From the NCBI GenBank assembly GCA_025362795.1, contig JANYFE010000001.1, positions 1 through 34,555 of the forward strand: DNA of 34,555 bases, given 5' to 3'. A program made the translations under genes and the position numbers. The stretch is from Rhodobacterales bacterium. GTDB lineage: Bacteria; Pseudomonadota; Alphaproteobacteria; Rhodobacterales; Rhodobacteraceae. The notes beneath the pieces were generated by a model that worked only from the letters and a program-made list of their open reading frames with translations, ran no database searches and had not been told where the DNA came from. This document shows, one piece after another, positions 24,153 through 33,003 of this stretch. Every line of letters starts with the position of its first letter. Position 1 is the first letter of the stretch.

Positions 24153-26305
24153 AACCCCTCGCCCTTGGCCGCCAGATCGCGCAACAGGGCAGGGGCCGCG
24201 AACCGCACCCCATGCGCCGCCGCCAGCCCGTCACAGATTTCAACCGCCCGCGCCGCCCCGATCATGTCCAGCCATGAAAACGGCCCGCCCGACCACGGCG
24301 CAAAGCCCCAACCCAAAATCGCCCCCACATCGCCCTCGCGGATGTCGGTTAGCACGCCTTCCTCCAGCGCCCGCACCGCCTCCAGCACCTGCGTCATCAG
24401 CAACCGGTGTTGCACCGTCACCAGATCGGGCTGCACCGCTGCCACCGGCCACGCCTTGGCCAGCCCGTCCCACAGCCCCTCGCGCTTGCCTGCCGCGTCA
24501 TAGCTGTAGAACCCCGCCTTGGCCTTGCGCCCCATCCGGCCCTGATCGGCCAGCGCAAACACCACCGCGTCCACATCATCATCCGGATAGGCCGCACCCA
24601 GTGCCGCCTTGGTCGCCTTTGCTATCTTGATCCCCAGATCAATCGAAATCTCGTCCACCAATTGCAGCGGCCCGACCGGCATGCCGACCAGTTTGGCGGC
24701 ATTTTCCACGAAGATCGGCTCCACCCCTTCGGCCACCATGCGGATGCCCTCGTTGGTATAGGGCAGGATGCAGCGGTTGGCGTAAAAGTAGCGCGCGTCA
24801 TTCACCACGATCGGCGTCTTGCGGATCTGGCGCACGAAATCCAGCGCCTTGGCCACCGCGCGATCCCCGGTCGCGCGGCCGCGTATGATCTCGACCAGGG
24901 CCATCCGGTCCACCGGGCTGAAGAAATGAATGCCGATGAACTGATCCGGACGCGCACTGGCCGCCGCCAGCCCGGTGATCGGCAGGGTCGAGGTGTTGGA
25001 GGCATAGATGCAGTCAGCCCCCACCGCCGCCTCGACCTTTGCCGTCACATCGGCCTTGACCTTGGGGTCTTCAAACACCGCCTCCACGATCAGGTCGACC
25101 CCCGCCAGCGCCGCATAATCCGTCGTCGCCAGGATGCGCCCCAAGACCTCCGCCTTGCCGGCCTCGGTCATCTTGCGGCGCTGAATTGCCTTGTCCAGCA
25201 GGTCCGCCGAATGGGCGCGGCCCCGGTCCGCCGCCTCTTGCGTGCTGTCCACCAGCACAACCGCGATTCCCGCGCTGGCCGAAACATAGGCGATCCCCGC
25301 CCCCATCATCCCCGCGCCAATCACGCCCAGCTTCTTCACCGTCTGATCCGGTGCCGCAGGCCGGTTGGCACCCTTCTCCAGCGCCTCCTTGTTGATGAAC
25401 AGACTGCGGATCATCGCCGAAGAACTCGGGTTCAGCAGCACACTGGTGAAATTCCGCGCCTCGACGCGCAGCGCCACATCGAACGGCACCAAAGCCCCCT
25501 CATACACCGCCTGCATCAAGGCCTTGGCGGCCGGATAGACGCCCATCGTCTTGCCCATCACCATCGCATTCGCGCCGACAAAGGTCATGTACCCCGCCGG
25601 ATGATACGGATTGCCGCCTGGCATCTTGTAGCCCTTGTCGTCCCACGGCTTGACCAGATCGGCATCCTTCACCGCCAGAACCCATTCCTTCGCCCGCGCC
25701 AGCAGGCCATCCGCCGCCACCACCTCGTCAATCAACCCGTTGGCCTTGGCCGATTTCGGATCGCTTAGCTTGCCCTCCAGCAGGAACGGCGCCGCCACTA
25801 GCGCCCCCAGCTTGCGGATCAACCGCGTCGTCCCGCCAGCGCCGGGAAAAATCCCGACCTGAATCTCCGGCAATCCGATCTTGGCCTTCGGATTGTCGGC
25901 CACGAAAATCCGGTGACACGCCAGCGGCAACTCATAGCCGATCCCCAGCGCCGTCCCCGGCAGCGCCGCCACAATCGGCTTGCCACCTTTCAGCGTCTTG
26001 GCATCCATCCCCGCCCGCTCAATCTTGCGCAGGATCGCATGCATCCCCATCACGCCGTCGAAGATCGCCTGCGCCCCGCCTTCACGCATCGCCGCGATGA
26101 CATTCAAATCCATCCCGCCCGCGAAATCCTTTTTCCCCGAGGTCAGGATCACTCCCTTCACCCCGCCATCCGCCAGGGCCCGGTCAATCATCCCGTCCAG
26201 TTCGGCAAACCCCGCCATCGACATCACGTTCATCGACTTTCCCGCGACATCCCAGGTGATCGTGGCCACGCCGTCTGCATCCAGGGCATAGGTGAAATCG
26301 CTCAT
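24116..26305 (-). CDS. fadB: Bifunctional enoyl-CoA hydratase / 3-hydroxyacyl-CoA dehydrogenase (FadB/FadJ type)
   Basis: The first about 190 residues are a crotonase domain (GVILTSGKKDFAGGMDLNVI; ALGIGYELPLACHRI; KIGLPEIQVGIFPGAGGT). From about 325 the NAD-binding domain starts (KKLGVIGAGMMGAGIAYVSA), with FIGIHFFSPVDRMALVEII and the C-terminal helical domain following. Together they hydrate enoyl-CoA and oxidise 3-hydroxyacyl-CoA in beta-oxidation. At 729 aa it is full length. Start ATG 26305 has AAAAGGA upstream. It is the last gene of the minus-strand lipid operon, separated from the cupin gene by 194 bases, so it may also have its own promoter. FadJ or FadN would be equally valid names. 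Confidence 0.94.
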   Translation of the reverse strand: MSDFTYALDADGVATITWDVAGKSMNVMSMAGFAELDGMIDRALADGGVKGVILTSGKKDFAGGMDLNVIAAMREGGAQAIFDGVMGMHAILRKIERAGMDAKTLKGGKPIVAALPGTALGIGYELPLACHRIFVADNPKAKIGLPEIQVGIFPGAGGTTRLIRKLGALVAAPFLLEGKLSDPKSAKANGLIDEVVAADGLLARAKEWVLAVKDADLVKPWDDKGYKMPGGNPYHPAGYMTFVGANAMVMGKTMGVYPAAKALMQAVYEGALVPFDVALRVEARNFTSVLLNPSSSAMIRSLFINKEALEKGANRPAAPDQTVKKLGVIGAGMMGAGIAYVSASAGIAVVLVDSTQEAADRGRAHSADLLDKAIQRRKMTEAGKAEVLGRILATTDYAALAGVDLIVEAVFEDPKVKADVTAKVEAAVGADCIYASNTSTLPITGLAAASARPDQFIGIHFFSPVDRMALVEIIRGRATGDRAVAKALDFVRQIRKTPIVVNDARYFYANRCILPYTNEGIRMVAEGVEPIFVENAAKLVGMPVGPLQLVDEISIDLGIKIAKATKAALGAAYPDDDVDAVVFALADQGRMGRKAKAGFYSYDAAGKREGLWDGLAKAWPVAAVQPDLVTVQHRLLMTQVLEAVRALEEGVLTDIREGDVGAILGWGFAPWSGGPFSWLDMIGAARAVEICDGLAAAHGVRFAAPALLRDLAAKGEGFYDRFGGRKAAA

Positions 26306-26317
26306 TGCATCGGTCCT

Positions 26318-26328
26318 TTTGTAACAAA
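26318..26328. promoter_or_regulatory. Small palindrome upstream of fadB
   Basis: TTTGTAACAAA (26318-26328) is symmetric around its central A. It overlaps the AAAAGGA Shine-Dalgarno region, so it could be an operator or part of a leader hairpin. The rest of the 26306-26499 gap shows no gene. Confidence 0.25.
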
Positions 26329-26499
26329 CTCAGGGAAGGGGAATAGCATCGTCGCCCACCGGCTACGCGGCAGGCCATTGGTGAAACAGGGGTCGCGCCA
26401 ACGACCGCCGACGAAGCCTGAAAAGATCTGCGACCGGCCCGGCCAGATCAGGCGGTGCCCGGTCAAGATCAGACGCGGTGAATGGCTGCAAACCCGCTG

Positions 26500-26970
26500 T
26501 CATCGCGGCCCCACCCAGTCGCTGCCGTCCTTATAGGTGAACCGCGCCTTGCCTGCGGCCATGTGGACCTGCATGTCGACATCCGAATAGGTCGCCACCT
26601 CGGCCTTGGCCTTGGTGCCGACCACCAGAAACTTCGCCGCCGTGTCGCTCCGGTTCGAAAAGTGGTGGCCGTCGGTGCTGCCCGCCGGAAACGCCGCGCA
26701 ATCGCCCGTCCGCATCACCACCTCACCCGCGTCCTGCACCAGAATGCACTCGCCCTCGATGATCATCACGAATTCATCCTCGTGCAGATGCCAGTGCCGC
26801 AGGCTCGACACCGCCCCCGGCTCCAGCATCACCAGATTGGCCCCGAACTGCGTCAACCCGCCCGCATCGCCCAGCCGCAGCGACGACCGCCCCCGCATCA
26901 TCTCGGCATAGGGCGACGGATAAATCGACCCGGTCTTGACCGGCATCTGCGTCAGATCAAGCTTCGGCAT
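26500..26970 (-). CDS. Cupin-domain protein
   Basis: The 156-aa protein carries a single cupin barrel: [20 protein letters not shown] supplies the metal-binding H-x-H...E set, and [20 protein letters not shown] the second motif. The metal site looks complete, so an enzyme or ligand-binding role is possible; substrate unknown. ATG 26970 starts two bases after the fadA stop (TGACGATG), so the two are coupled. A longer frame to 27021 lies within fadA and lacks family resemblance. A cupin between thiolase and hydratase genes suggests a detoxifying or sensing role in lipid degradation, but this is inference. Confidence 0.87.
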   Translation of the reverse strand: MPKLDLTQMPVKTGSIYPSPYAEMMRGRSSLRLGDAGGLTQFGANLVMLEPGAVSSLRHWHLHEDEFVMIIEGECILVQDAGEVVMRTGDCAAFPAGSTDGHHFSNRSDTAAKFLVVGTKAKAEVATYSDVDMQVHMAAGKARFTYKDGSDWVGPR

Positions 26971-26972
26971 CG

Positions 26973-28184
26973 TCACACCCTCTCGATGATTGTGGCCGCC
27001 CCCATGCCGCTGGCAATGCACAGCGTCGCCAGCCCCAAAGCCTTGTCGCTGCGTTCCATCTCGTCCAAGAGCGTGCCGATGATGATGGCACCGGTCGCGC
27101 CCAACGGATGGCCCATCGCAATCGCCCCGCCGTTGACGTTGACCCGCGCAGGATCAACCCCAAACGCCTGCTGAAACCGCAGCACCACCGCCGCGAAGGC
27201 CTCGTTGACTTCGAACAGGTCGATGTCACCGGCGGTCAGCCCGCTTTCGGCCAGTATCTTCTGCGTCACCGGCACCGGCCCGGTCAGCATGATCGTGGGG
27301 TCCGTCCCGATCTTCGCCGTCGCGCGAATCCGGGCGCGCGGCTTCAGCCCGTGCCTCCGGCCAAACTCGGCATCGCCGACCAGAACCGCCGCCGCGCCAT
27401 CGACAATGCCAGACGAATTCCCGGCATGGTGGATGTGATTGATCCGCTCCAGATGCGGATATTTCAGCATCGCCACCTTATCAAAGCCCGGCATGACCTC
27501 GCCCATCTCCCGGAACGCCGCCTTCAACGCCCCCAAAGCCTGCATATCGGTGCCGGGCCGCATGTATTCGTCATGGGCAAGCATCGCCAACCCGTTGCGA
27601 TCCCGGATCGTGATGACCGACCGGGCAAACCGCCCCTCCGCCCAGGCCGCCGCCGCCCGCTTCTGGCTTTCCATCGCCAAAGCATCGGCATCGTCGCGGC
27701 TAAACCCATATTCCGTCGCAATGATATCCGCCGAAATCCCTTGCGGCACGAAATAGGTCTTCATCGCCAAACTGGGGTCCACCGCAATCGCAGCGCCATC
27801 CGACCCCATCGGCACCCGGCCCATCATCTCGACCCCGCCGGCGATATAACCGTGGCCAGCCCCTGCCTTGACCTGATTGGCGGCAAGGTTCACCGCCTCC
27901 ATGCCGCTCGCGCAGAACCGGTTGATCGACAGGCCCGGAATGCTTTCGTCCAGACCCGACGCCAGCACCGCCGACCGCGCCAGACAGCCGCCCTGCTCGC
28001 CGACCTGCGTGACATTGCCCCAGATCACATCCTCGACCGCATGCCCCTCCAGCCCGTTCCGAAGGCGCACCGCATCCAGGATCTGCGCCGACAGCGCCAC
28101 CGCCGTTACCTCGTGCAAAGCGCCATCCGGGCGGCCCTTGCCACGTGGGGAACGCACGGCGTCATAGATGAAAGCGTCGGTCAT
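26973..28184 (-). CDS. fadA: Acetyl-CoA C-acyltransferase (thiolase)
   Basis: The 403-aa protein has all thiolase signatures: active Cys91 in [33 protein letters not shown] with the catalytic His, and [14 protein letters not shown] with the second Cys. The central [17 protein letters not shown] motif is present. It cleaves 3-ketoacyl-CoA in the last step of beta-oxidation. ATG 28184 is preferred over ATG 28199 because GGAGGAG lies directly upstream. A hairpin (28201-28243) precedes that ribosome binding site. Confidence 0.94.
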   Translation of the reverse strand: MTDAFIYDAVRSPRGKGRPDGALHEVTAVALSAQILDAVRLRNGLEGHAVEDVIWGNVTQVGEQGGCLARSAVLASGLDESIPGLSINRFCASGMEAVNLAANQVKAGAGHGYIAGGVEMMGRVPMGSDGAAIAVDPSLAMKTYFVPQGISADIIATEYGFSRDDADALAMESQKRAAAAWAEGRFARSVITIRDRNGLAMLAHDEYMRPGTDMQALGALKAAFREMGEVMPGFDKVAMLKYPHLERINHIHHAGNSSGIVDGAAAVLVGDAEFGRRHGLKPRARIRATAKIGTDPTIMLTGPVPVTQKILAESGLTAGDIDLFEVNEAFAAVVLRFQQAFGVDPARVNVNGGAIAMGHPLGATGAIIIGTLLDEMERSDKALGLATLCIASGMGAATIIERV

Positions 28185-28200
28185 GGTTCTCTCCTCCAAG

Positions 28201-28243
28201 CAATTCCGGCCAAACTGGGCACCGGTTTGGCGGTTCGGAATTG
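28201..28243 (-). promoter_or_regulatory. Long hairpin between gst and fadA
   Basis: CAATTCCG (28201-28208) pairs with CGGAATTG (28236-28243), and GCCAAAC (28209-28215) with GTTTGGC (28225-28231). This is a 15-bp stem with a 4-base bulge and a 9-base loop. It begins 8 bases after the gst stop and ends right before the fadA Shine-Dalgarno. No U-run follows, so it is more likely an mRNA processing or stability element than a terminator. Confidence 0.6.
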
Positions 28244-28250
28244 CGAAAAA

Positions 28251-28895
28251 CTAGGCAGTCTTCATGCGGTCGGCAGGGCTGCCGGGCATCAGGTCATAGG
28301 GCGCTTTCCAGCCGGGCAAGGCGCTGATCCGCGACAGCCAGCCGTCGATGTTGGGCCAGTCCGCGCGGTCAAAGCCAAACGGCTCGGGGTAATACAGATA
28401 GCCGCAGCACGACAGATCGGCCACCGTCACCGCCTCGCCCGCCACCCATTTGCGGCCCTCAAGATGGCTGTTCAGCACCGTGTAGGCCGACTTCAGCCGC
28501 GCCTGAAAGAACGGGATCAGCTCCGCTGGCCGCTTGGCCTCGGGAACAAAATTCATCTGGAACCGCGTCATGCCGATCTGCGTCGACAGCTTGTGATTGT
28601 CCCAGAACAGCCAGCGCAACACCTCGCGCCGCTCTGCCGCCGACTTGCCGCCCAGCTTGCCGGTCTTGGAGCTGATATAGTCCAGCATCACCCCCGACTG
28701 GGTCAGCGTCACCGCATCATCAACCAGCACCGGCACTTCGCCCATGACGTTGATCGCCCGAAACGCCGGGGTCCGCGTCTCGCCGTTGAAAAAGTCAACG
28801 AACACCGGCTCCCAGTCCATCCCCGACAGGGTCAGCGCCAGCGCCACCTTGTAGGCATTGCCGCTTTCGCCAAAGCAGTACAGTTTCGCGGTCAT
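28251..28895 (-). CDS. Glutathione S-transferase family protein
   Basis: The 214-aa protein has an N-terminal thioredoxin-like domain (KLYCFGESGNAYKVALALTL, then NVMGEVPVLVDDAVTLTQS with the cis-Pro and the glutathione-contacting Ser). An all-helical C-terminal domain follows (WVAGEAVTVADLSCCGYLYY, the N-capping motif). It would conjugate or reduce via glutathione in the cytoplasm. Placement inside a beta-oxidation operon is frequent in Rhodobacterales; the substrate is not known. The Shine-Dalgarno GGAGG is rather far (10 bases). Confidence 0.9.
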   Translation of the reverse strand: MTAKLYCFGESGNAYKVALALTLSGMDWEPVFVDFFNGETRTPAFRAINVMGEVPVLVDDAVTLTQSGVMLDYISSKTGKLGGKSAAERREVLRWLFWDNHKLSTQIGMTRFQMNFVPEAKRPAELIPFFQARLKSAYTVLNSHLEGRKWVAGEAVTVADLSCCGYLYYPEPFGFDRADWPNIDGWLSRISALPGWKAPYDLMPGSPADRMKTA

Positions 28896-28926
28896 TCGCG
28901 GTCAGCCTCCGTGTGGCACGGCAAAG

Positions 28927-28978
28927 CCGGGGGTTTCACACCCCCGGACCCCCGTGGGATATTTATGAACAGATGAAG
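28927..28978 (+). repeat. Recurring intergenic element, copy 2, with hairpin
   Basis: Directly after the stop of the 70-aa gene, the minus-strand transcript reads TTCATCTGTTC, ATAAATATCCC, then a strong hairpin: CCGGGGGT/ACCCCCGG (arms 28927-28934 and 28940-28947, loop 5). It parallels copy 1 at 22673-22706, which also follows a stop codon in the same orientation relative to the gene. No U-run follows the hairpin. Confidence 0.65.
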
Positions 28979-28981
28979 CGA

Positions 28982-29194
28982 TCATTGCTTGCGATCCTCC
29001 AGTTCCGAATTGAACAGCCGCAACCGGTGGGTCAGCGTGTCCTTGTCCATCACACTGTCGAAATGTTCAAACAGAAACGACAGCGCCTCGCCTTCATCCA
29101 GCCCCGCCTCGGTGGCAAAGCGTTTCAGGCGGCGATAGCCGTCCTCGGTCATGGCAACCGGGAAACGGCGGGTCAGGCGAAAGCGTTTTGGCAT
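28982..29194 (-). CDS. Conserved 70-aa protein, possible ribbon-helix-helix
   Basis: The start ATG 29194 has GGGAG at good spacing. The sequence begins MPKRFRLTRRFPVAMTEDGY, then RRLKRFATEAGLDEGEALSF and a helical tail. A basic strand followed by two helices split by the turn EAGLDEG is the pattern of an Arc/MetJ-type DNA-binding protein. This is my reading; I do not know the family name. It lies between the acyl-CoA dehydrogenase and gst genes in one transcription unit, so it may regulate the operon. Confidence 0.7.
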   Translation of the reverse strand: MPKRFRLTRRFPVAMTEDGYRRLKRFATEAGLDEGEALSFLFEHFDSVMDKDTLTHRLRLFNSELEDRKQ

Positions 29195-29222
29195 CGAACT
29201 CTCCCGTGATGGTGCCGCCAGA

Positions 29223-30992
29223 CTAGAACGCCGCGGCGTCCAGCGCCATCACCGGTTCCGCGCCACTTTCAATCCGCGCCAGATGCAGACCGCAGGCCGG
29301 CAGTTGCCGTGCCATGTAATAGCGCCCGGTCGCCAGCTTGGCCTGCAAAAACGCGGCATCCCCGCCAGCGTCCAGCGCCGTCAACGCTGCCTTCGCCATC
29401 CGCGTCCACATCAACCCCATGCAGACATGGCCCATCAGATGCAGGAAATCGCTGGAGCCCGCTAGCGCCGCATTCGGATTTTTCACGCCGTTCTGCACGA
29501 AATACAGCCCCGCCGCCTGCATCTGCTTGGACGCCACCTTCAGCGCAGTGGTGAACGGCGCCATCCGCGCCTCGCCGTCATGCGCCTGACACTCCTTCTT
29601 CACCATCTCGAAGAACGCCAGCACATGCTTGCCGCCATCCTGCCCCAGCTTGCGCCCCACCAGATCCAGCGCCTGCACGCCGTTGGCCCCTTCATAAATC
29701 ATCGCGATCCGGGCATCGCGGACGAACTGGCTGGCCGGGTTATCCTCGATATAGCCATGCCCGCCCCAGACCTGCTGCGCCTGCACCGCCATGGCAAAGC
29801 CCTGATCGGTCTGAAAGCCCTTGATGACCGGGATCAGCAAGGTGATCAGCCCCTCCGCCGCCTGATCCCCCAACCGGACAGAGCGGTCAATCAGCGACGC
29901 GCCCCAATAGGTCAGCGCCCGCGCCCCTTCGACGAAACTTTTCTGATCCATCAGCGACCGGCGAATATCCGGATGCACGATCAGCGGATCAGCCGGACCC
30001 GTGGGGTTCTGCGCCCCGGTAATATCCCGCCCCTGCAACCGGTCCTTGGCATAGGCCACAGCGTTCTGATACGCCGCCTCCGCCACCGCATAGCCCTGCA
30101 AGCCCACCCCCAGCCGCGCTTCGTTCATCATGGTGAACATGGCGCGCATGCCCTTGTGCAACTCGCCGATCAGGTAGCCCTCGGCCCCGTCATAGTTCAT
30201 CACGCAGGTCGAATTGCCGTGAATCCCCATCTTTTCCTCGACCTTGCCGACCGAAACCGCATTCCGCCCCCCAAGCGAACCATCCGCCCTGACCAGAAAC
30301 TTCGGCACGATGAACAGCGAAATTCCCCGCGTGCCCTCGCCACCGCCCGGAGCCTTGGCCAGCACCAGATGCACGATATTCTCGGCCATGTCGTGATCCC
30401 CGGCCGAGATGAAAATCTTGGTCCCGGTGACCTTATACGACCCATCCGCCTGCGGTTCAGCCTTGGTCCGCATCAACCCCAGATCGGTGCCACAATGCGG
30501 CTCGGTCAGGTTCATCGTGCCGGTCCATTCACAGGTCGCGAGCTTTGGCAGATAGGTGGCCTTCTGGGCATCGGTCCCATGGATATGCACCGCCGAATAG
30601 GCACCATGCGTCAGCCCCTGATACATGTTGAACGCCATGTTGGCCGACACCAGCGCCTCGTTCACCACCGTGTGCATCAGGTACGGCAGACCCTGACCAC
30701 CAAACTCCGGCGCGCAATCCAGCGCGGTCCAGCCGCCACCCCTCAACTGGTCGAACGCCGCCTTGAACCCGCTTGGCGTCCGCACCACGCCGTTTTCCAA
30801 CACGCAGCCTTCATGGTCGCCCACCGCGTTGAGCGGAGCCAGAACGTCGGAGGCAAGCTTGCCCGCCTCCTCCAGCACTGCGCCGGTAAAGCCTGAGTCC
30901 AGATCGCCATAGCCGGGAATGTCCGACCCTGTCACCGCCATGACCTGATGCAACAGGAACTGCATGTCTTTCACGGGGGCTACATAGGTCAT
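29223..30992 (-). CDS. Acyl-CoA dehydrogenase, DmdC-like (C-terminal extension type)
   Basis: At 589 aa this is the long acyl-CoA dehydrogenase type. Typical elements are [20 protein letters not shown] and [20 protein letters not shown] (FAD contacts), [20 protein letters not shown], and [20 protein letters not shown], where the following [12 protein letters not shown] places the catalytic Glu. The C-terminal about 120 residues form the extra helical domain of DmdC/AidB relatives. It oxidises an acyl-CoA to the enoyl-CoA with electrons to ETF. The chain specificity cannot be read; DmdC itself acts on methylmercaptopropionyl-CoA. ATG 30992 has AAGGAGA upstream. Confidence 0.93.
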   Translation of the reverse strand: MTYVAPVKDMQFLLHQVMAVTGSDIPGYGDLDSGFTGAVLEEAGKLASDVLAPLNAVGDHEGCVLENGVVRTPSGFKAAFDQLRGGGWTALDCAPEFGGQGLPYLMHTVVNEALVSANMAFNMYQGLTHGAYSAVHIHGTDAQKATYLPKLATCEWTGTMNLTEPHCGTDLGLMRTKAEPQADGSYKVTGTKIFISAGDHDMAENIVHLVLAKAPGGGEGTRGISLFIVPKFLVRADGSLGGRNAVSVGKVEEKMGIHGNSTCVMNYDGAEGYLIGELHKGMRAMFTMMNEARLGVGLQGYAVAEAAYQNAVAYAKDRLQGRDITGAQNPTGPADPLIVHPDIRRSLMDQKSFVEGARALTYWGASLIDRSVRLGDQAAEGLITLLIPVIKGFQTDQGFAMAVQAQQVWGGHGYIEDNPASQFVRDARIAMIYEGANGVQALDLVGRKLGQDGGKHVLAFFEMVKKECQAHDGEARMAPFTTALKVASKQMQAAGLYFVQNGVKNPNAALAGSSDFLHLMGHVCMGLMWTRMAKAALTALDAGGDAAFLQAKLATGRYYMARQLPACGLHLARIESGAEPVMALDAAAF

Positions 30993-31016
30993 CCTGTCTC
31001 CTTCATGGCTTTGTCT

Positions 31017-31409
31017 TTATTCGGCGGCGCGGCGAAACCCGGCCAGCAATGTGGCGGTTTTGTCCATTTCGGACTTCAGTTCGGCAATCGCCACGTCCAG
31101 TTCGGTCCGCTGCGCCTCCATCTGGTGCAGCCGCGCTTCGGCCAGCTGGAAGGTGCGGGTCAATTGCGCCGCATTCGACCCGTCGCGGTCGTACATGTCC
31201 AGAAGCTGGCGAATATCCTCCAGCGAAAAGCCAAAGCGCTTGCCCCGCAGGACCAGCGTCAGCCTGGCCCGATCCTGCCGGGTGAACAGGCGGCGCGTGC
31301 CGTGGCGCTGCGGGAACAACAGTTCCTTGGCCTCGTAAAACCGCAACGTGCGGGCGGTCACACCAAAAGCATCGCACATCTGGCGGATGGTCATCGTTTC
31401 TGTCGTCAT
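31017..31409 (-). CDS. MerR-family regulator 1 of the beta-oxidation operon
   Basis: The N-terminal helix-turn-helix reads MTIRQMCDAFGVTARTLRFY then EAKELLFPQR, followed by wing RRLFTRQDRARLTLVLRGKR and FGFSLEDIRQLLDMY. A long coiled-coil helix finishes the 130-aa protein. It lacks the cysteines of metal-sensing MerR proteins, like regulators that sense acyl-CoA. Start ATG 31409 agrees with the family; ATG 31445 has a better Shine-Dalgarno (AGGGAG) and would add 12 residues. It precedes the acyl-CoA dehydrogenase by 24 bases. A dyad at 31476-31491 is a likely autoregulatory site. Confidence 0.9.
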   Translation of the reverse strand: MTTETMTIRQMCDAFGVTARTLRFYEAKELLFPQRHGTRRLFTRQDRARLTLVLRGKRFGFSLEDIRQLLDMYDRDGSNAAQLTRTFQLAEARLHQMEAQRTELDVAIAELKSEMDKTATLLAGFRRAAE

Positions 31410-31475
31410 CACACACTCGTCTTGTACAGGTTGCCGCCCCCACATGGGGCTCCCTGCCGCAAAAGTGTAGCGTGC

Positions 31476-31491
31476 TTTACCTTAACGTAAA
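31476..31491. promoter_or_regulatory. Likely MerR operator in front of the lipid operon
   Basis: TTTACCTTAACGTAAA (31476-31491) is a 16-bp palindrome with one mismatched pair, TTTAC-n6-GTAAA. On the minus strand a TACACT box resembling a -10 element lies a few bases downstream, ahead of the MerR gene start. MerR regulators bind dyads between -35 and -10. The motif resembles sites of acyl-CoA-responsive MerR regulators as I remember them (LiuR-type); not checked. Confidence 0.6.
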
Positions 31492-31531
31492 TGTAACGTC
31501 ACGTCAGATGGATCGCCAGTGTTCGGACCGG

Positions 31532-31909
31532 TCACGGCAGCCGCGTGATTTCCACCGCTGCCGTCTCCCGCAGGGCGCGCAGATCGGCAATCGTCGCCTG
31601 CAATTCGTGCAACTGCCGGTCAAGTTCGCCCAACTGCCGGTCGGCCTGATCCACCCAGTCTTCCAACTGCGCCCGCGTGCCTTTTTGCCCATACAGCAGC
31701 AGCCATTGCCGGATTTCCTCCAGCGAAAAGCCAAACCGCCGCCCCCGCAGGATCAACGTCATCCGCGCCACTTCGCGCGGGCCATAATACCGGGCGCGAC
31801 CGTCCTTTTCGGGGTCCAGCAATTCGATGTATTCGTAATAGCGCAAGGTGCGCGGCGTCACCTCGAACCTGGCGCACATCTCTTTGAAGCTGAGCCGGAC
31901 ATCCGTCAT
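31532..31909 (-). CDS. MerR-family regulator 2
   Basis: The 125-aa protein has the same architecture as its neighbour: LSFKEMCARFEVTPRTLRYY then EYIELLDPEKDGRARYYG, wing REVARMTLILRGRRFGFSLE then EIRQWLLLY, and a coiled coil. ATG 31909 is chosen as start because GGGAGG lies about 7 bases before it; ATG 31915 is too close to that site. The two MerR genes are paralogues in tandem, 122 bases apart, suggesting heterodimers or two signals feeding one operon. It is divergent from the thioesterase pair. Confidence 0.9.
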   Translation of the reverse strand: MTDVRLSFKEMCARFEVTPRTLRYYEYIELLDPEKDGRARYYGPREVARMTLILRGRRFGFSLEEIRQWLLLYGQKGTRAQLEDWVDQADRQLGELDRQLHELQATIADLRALRETAAVEITRLP

Positions 31910-32022
31910 GGGCATGCCTCCCAATTCTACCCTAGGGGCAACCCGCCACACGCGCAAGAATGACGCCCAATCCCCTTGCACCTTCCGGCCCATCCGCGAT
32001 GATGATGACAAAGGAGCAGCAG

Positions 32023-32445
32023 ATGGACAGGTTGCAACAGGCGCGCGACTTCATGCAGGCGCTGCCCCATGCCCGTGCGCTGGGCATGGTGCTGCAAGAC
32101 ATGGGCGCGGGGCGTGCCGTGGTCACGATGGATTATGACGCCCGCTTCATCGGCGATCCGGTGACCGGCGTGCTGCATGGCGGCGCGATTTCGGCGCTGA
32201 TGGACACCGCCTCGGGCGCGTCTGTGATGAGCCACCCCGAAGCCCCCGCCAGCACCGCCACACTGGACCTGCGCATCGACTACATGCGCCCCGCCACCCC
32301 CAGACAGCGCATCACCGCCCGCGCCGAATGCTACCACGTCACCCGCTCGGTCGCCTTCATCCGCGTCACCGCCACCGACCACGACGAAACGCGCCCCGTC
32401 GCCACCGGCACCGCCACCTTCACCCTGGAACGGCCCATCCCATGA
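32023..32445 (+). CDS. PaaI-family hotdog thioesterase 1
   Basis: The 140-aa product has the hotdog core: FIGDPVTGVLHGGAISALMD, TASGASVMSH, and LDLRIDYMRPATPRQRITAR, with the HGG motif of PaaI/YdiI thioesterases. It would hydrolyse an acyl-CoA. ATG 32023 has AAAGGAG six bases upstream; ATG 32005 and others are less likely. It overlaps thioesterase 2 by ATGA. It is divergent from the MerR/beta-oxidation operon and may share regulation. Confidence 0.9.
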   Translation: MDRLQQARDFMQALPHARALGMVLQDMGAGRAVVTMDYDARFIGDPVTGVLHGGAISALMDTASGASVMSHPEAPASTATLDLRIDYMRPATPRQRITARAECYHVTRSVAFIRVTATDHDETRPVATGTATFTLERPIP

Positions 32446-32963
32446 ACCGCCCCAAACCGGAACCCGTTCATGTCATCAAATCCCGGCGCGAGGCCGCCCT
32501 GTCGTGGCTCACCGGCGGCGTGCCTTATATCCAGTATCTTGGCATCCAGTTCGACCGCCGTGGCGACGAACTCACCGCCGTTCTGCCCTTTGATGACAAG
32601 CTGATCGGCAACCCCATGCTGCCCGCCCTGCATGGCGGCGTCACCGCGGCATTCCTTGAAGTCACCGCCATCATCGAACTCGCCTGGTCCACCCTGTGGG
32701 AGGATATGGAGGCAGGCCGCATCGACCCCGCCAAACTGGCCGAAAGCCAGTTTCCCGCCCTGCCCAAAACCATCGACTTCACTGTGGATTACCTGCGCAC
32801 CGGCCTGCCGCGTGACGCCTATGCCCGCGCCCGCGTCAACCGGTTTGGCCGCCGCTATGCCAGTGTCCATGTCGAAGCGTGGCAAGACAACCGCGAGCGT
32901 CCCTTTGCCTTGGGCTCGGTCCACTTCCTGATGCCACCACCCCCCGGCGCACCTGCTGAATGA
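32442..32963 (+). CDS. PaaI-family hotdog thioesterase 2
   Basis: The 173-aa product contains NPMLPALHGGVTAAFLEVTA and IDFTVDYLRTGLPRDAYARA, again the hotdog pattern, with a longer insertion between helix and strands (STLWEDMEAGRIDPAKLAES). The start ATG 32442 overlaps the preceding stop, so the two thioesterases are made together and may form a heteromer. Substrate unknown; acyl-CoA is likely from context. Confidence 0.9.
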   Translation: MNRPKPEPVHVIKSRREAALSWLTGGVPYIQYLGIQFDRRGDELTAVLPFDDKLIGNPMLPALHGGVTAAFLEVTAIIELAWSTLWEDMEAGRIDPAKLAESQFPALPKTIDFTVDYLRTGLPRDAYARARVNRFGRRYASVHVEAWQDNRERPFALGSVHFLMPPPPGAPAE

Positions 32964-33003
32964 CCCGGTTTGCGAACCACGCGCTCCTTGAAAACCACCG
33001 CGC

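Noticed and set aside
27108-28976. 622-codon open frame on the plus strand
   Set aside because: It runs opposite fadA and gst with Arg/His/Pro-rich composition and crosses intergenic hairpins; not a gene.
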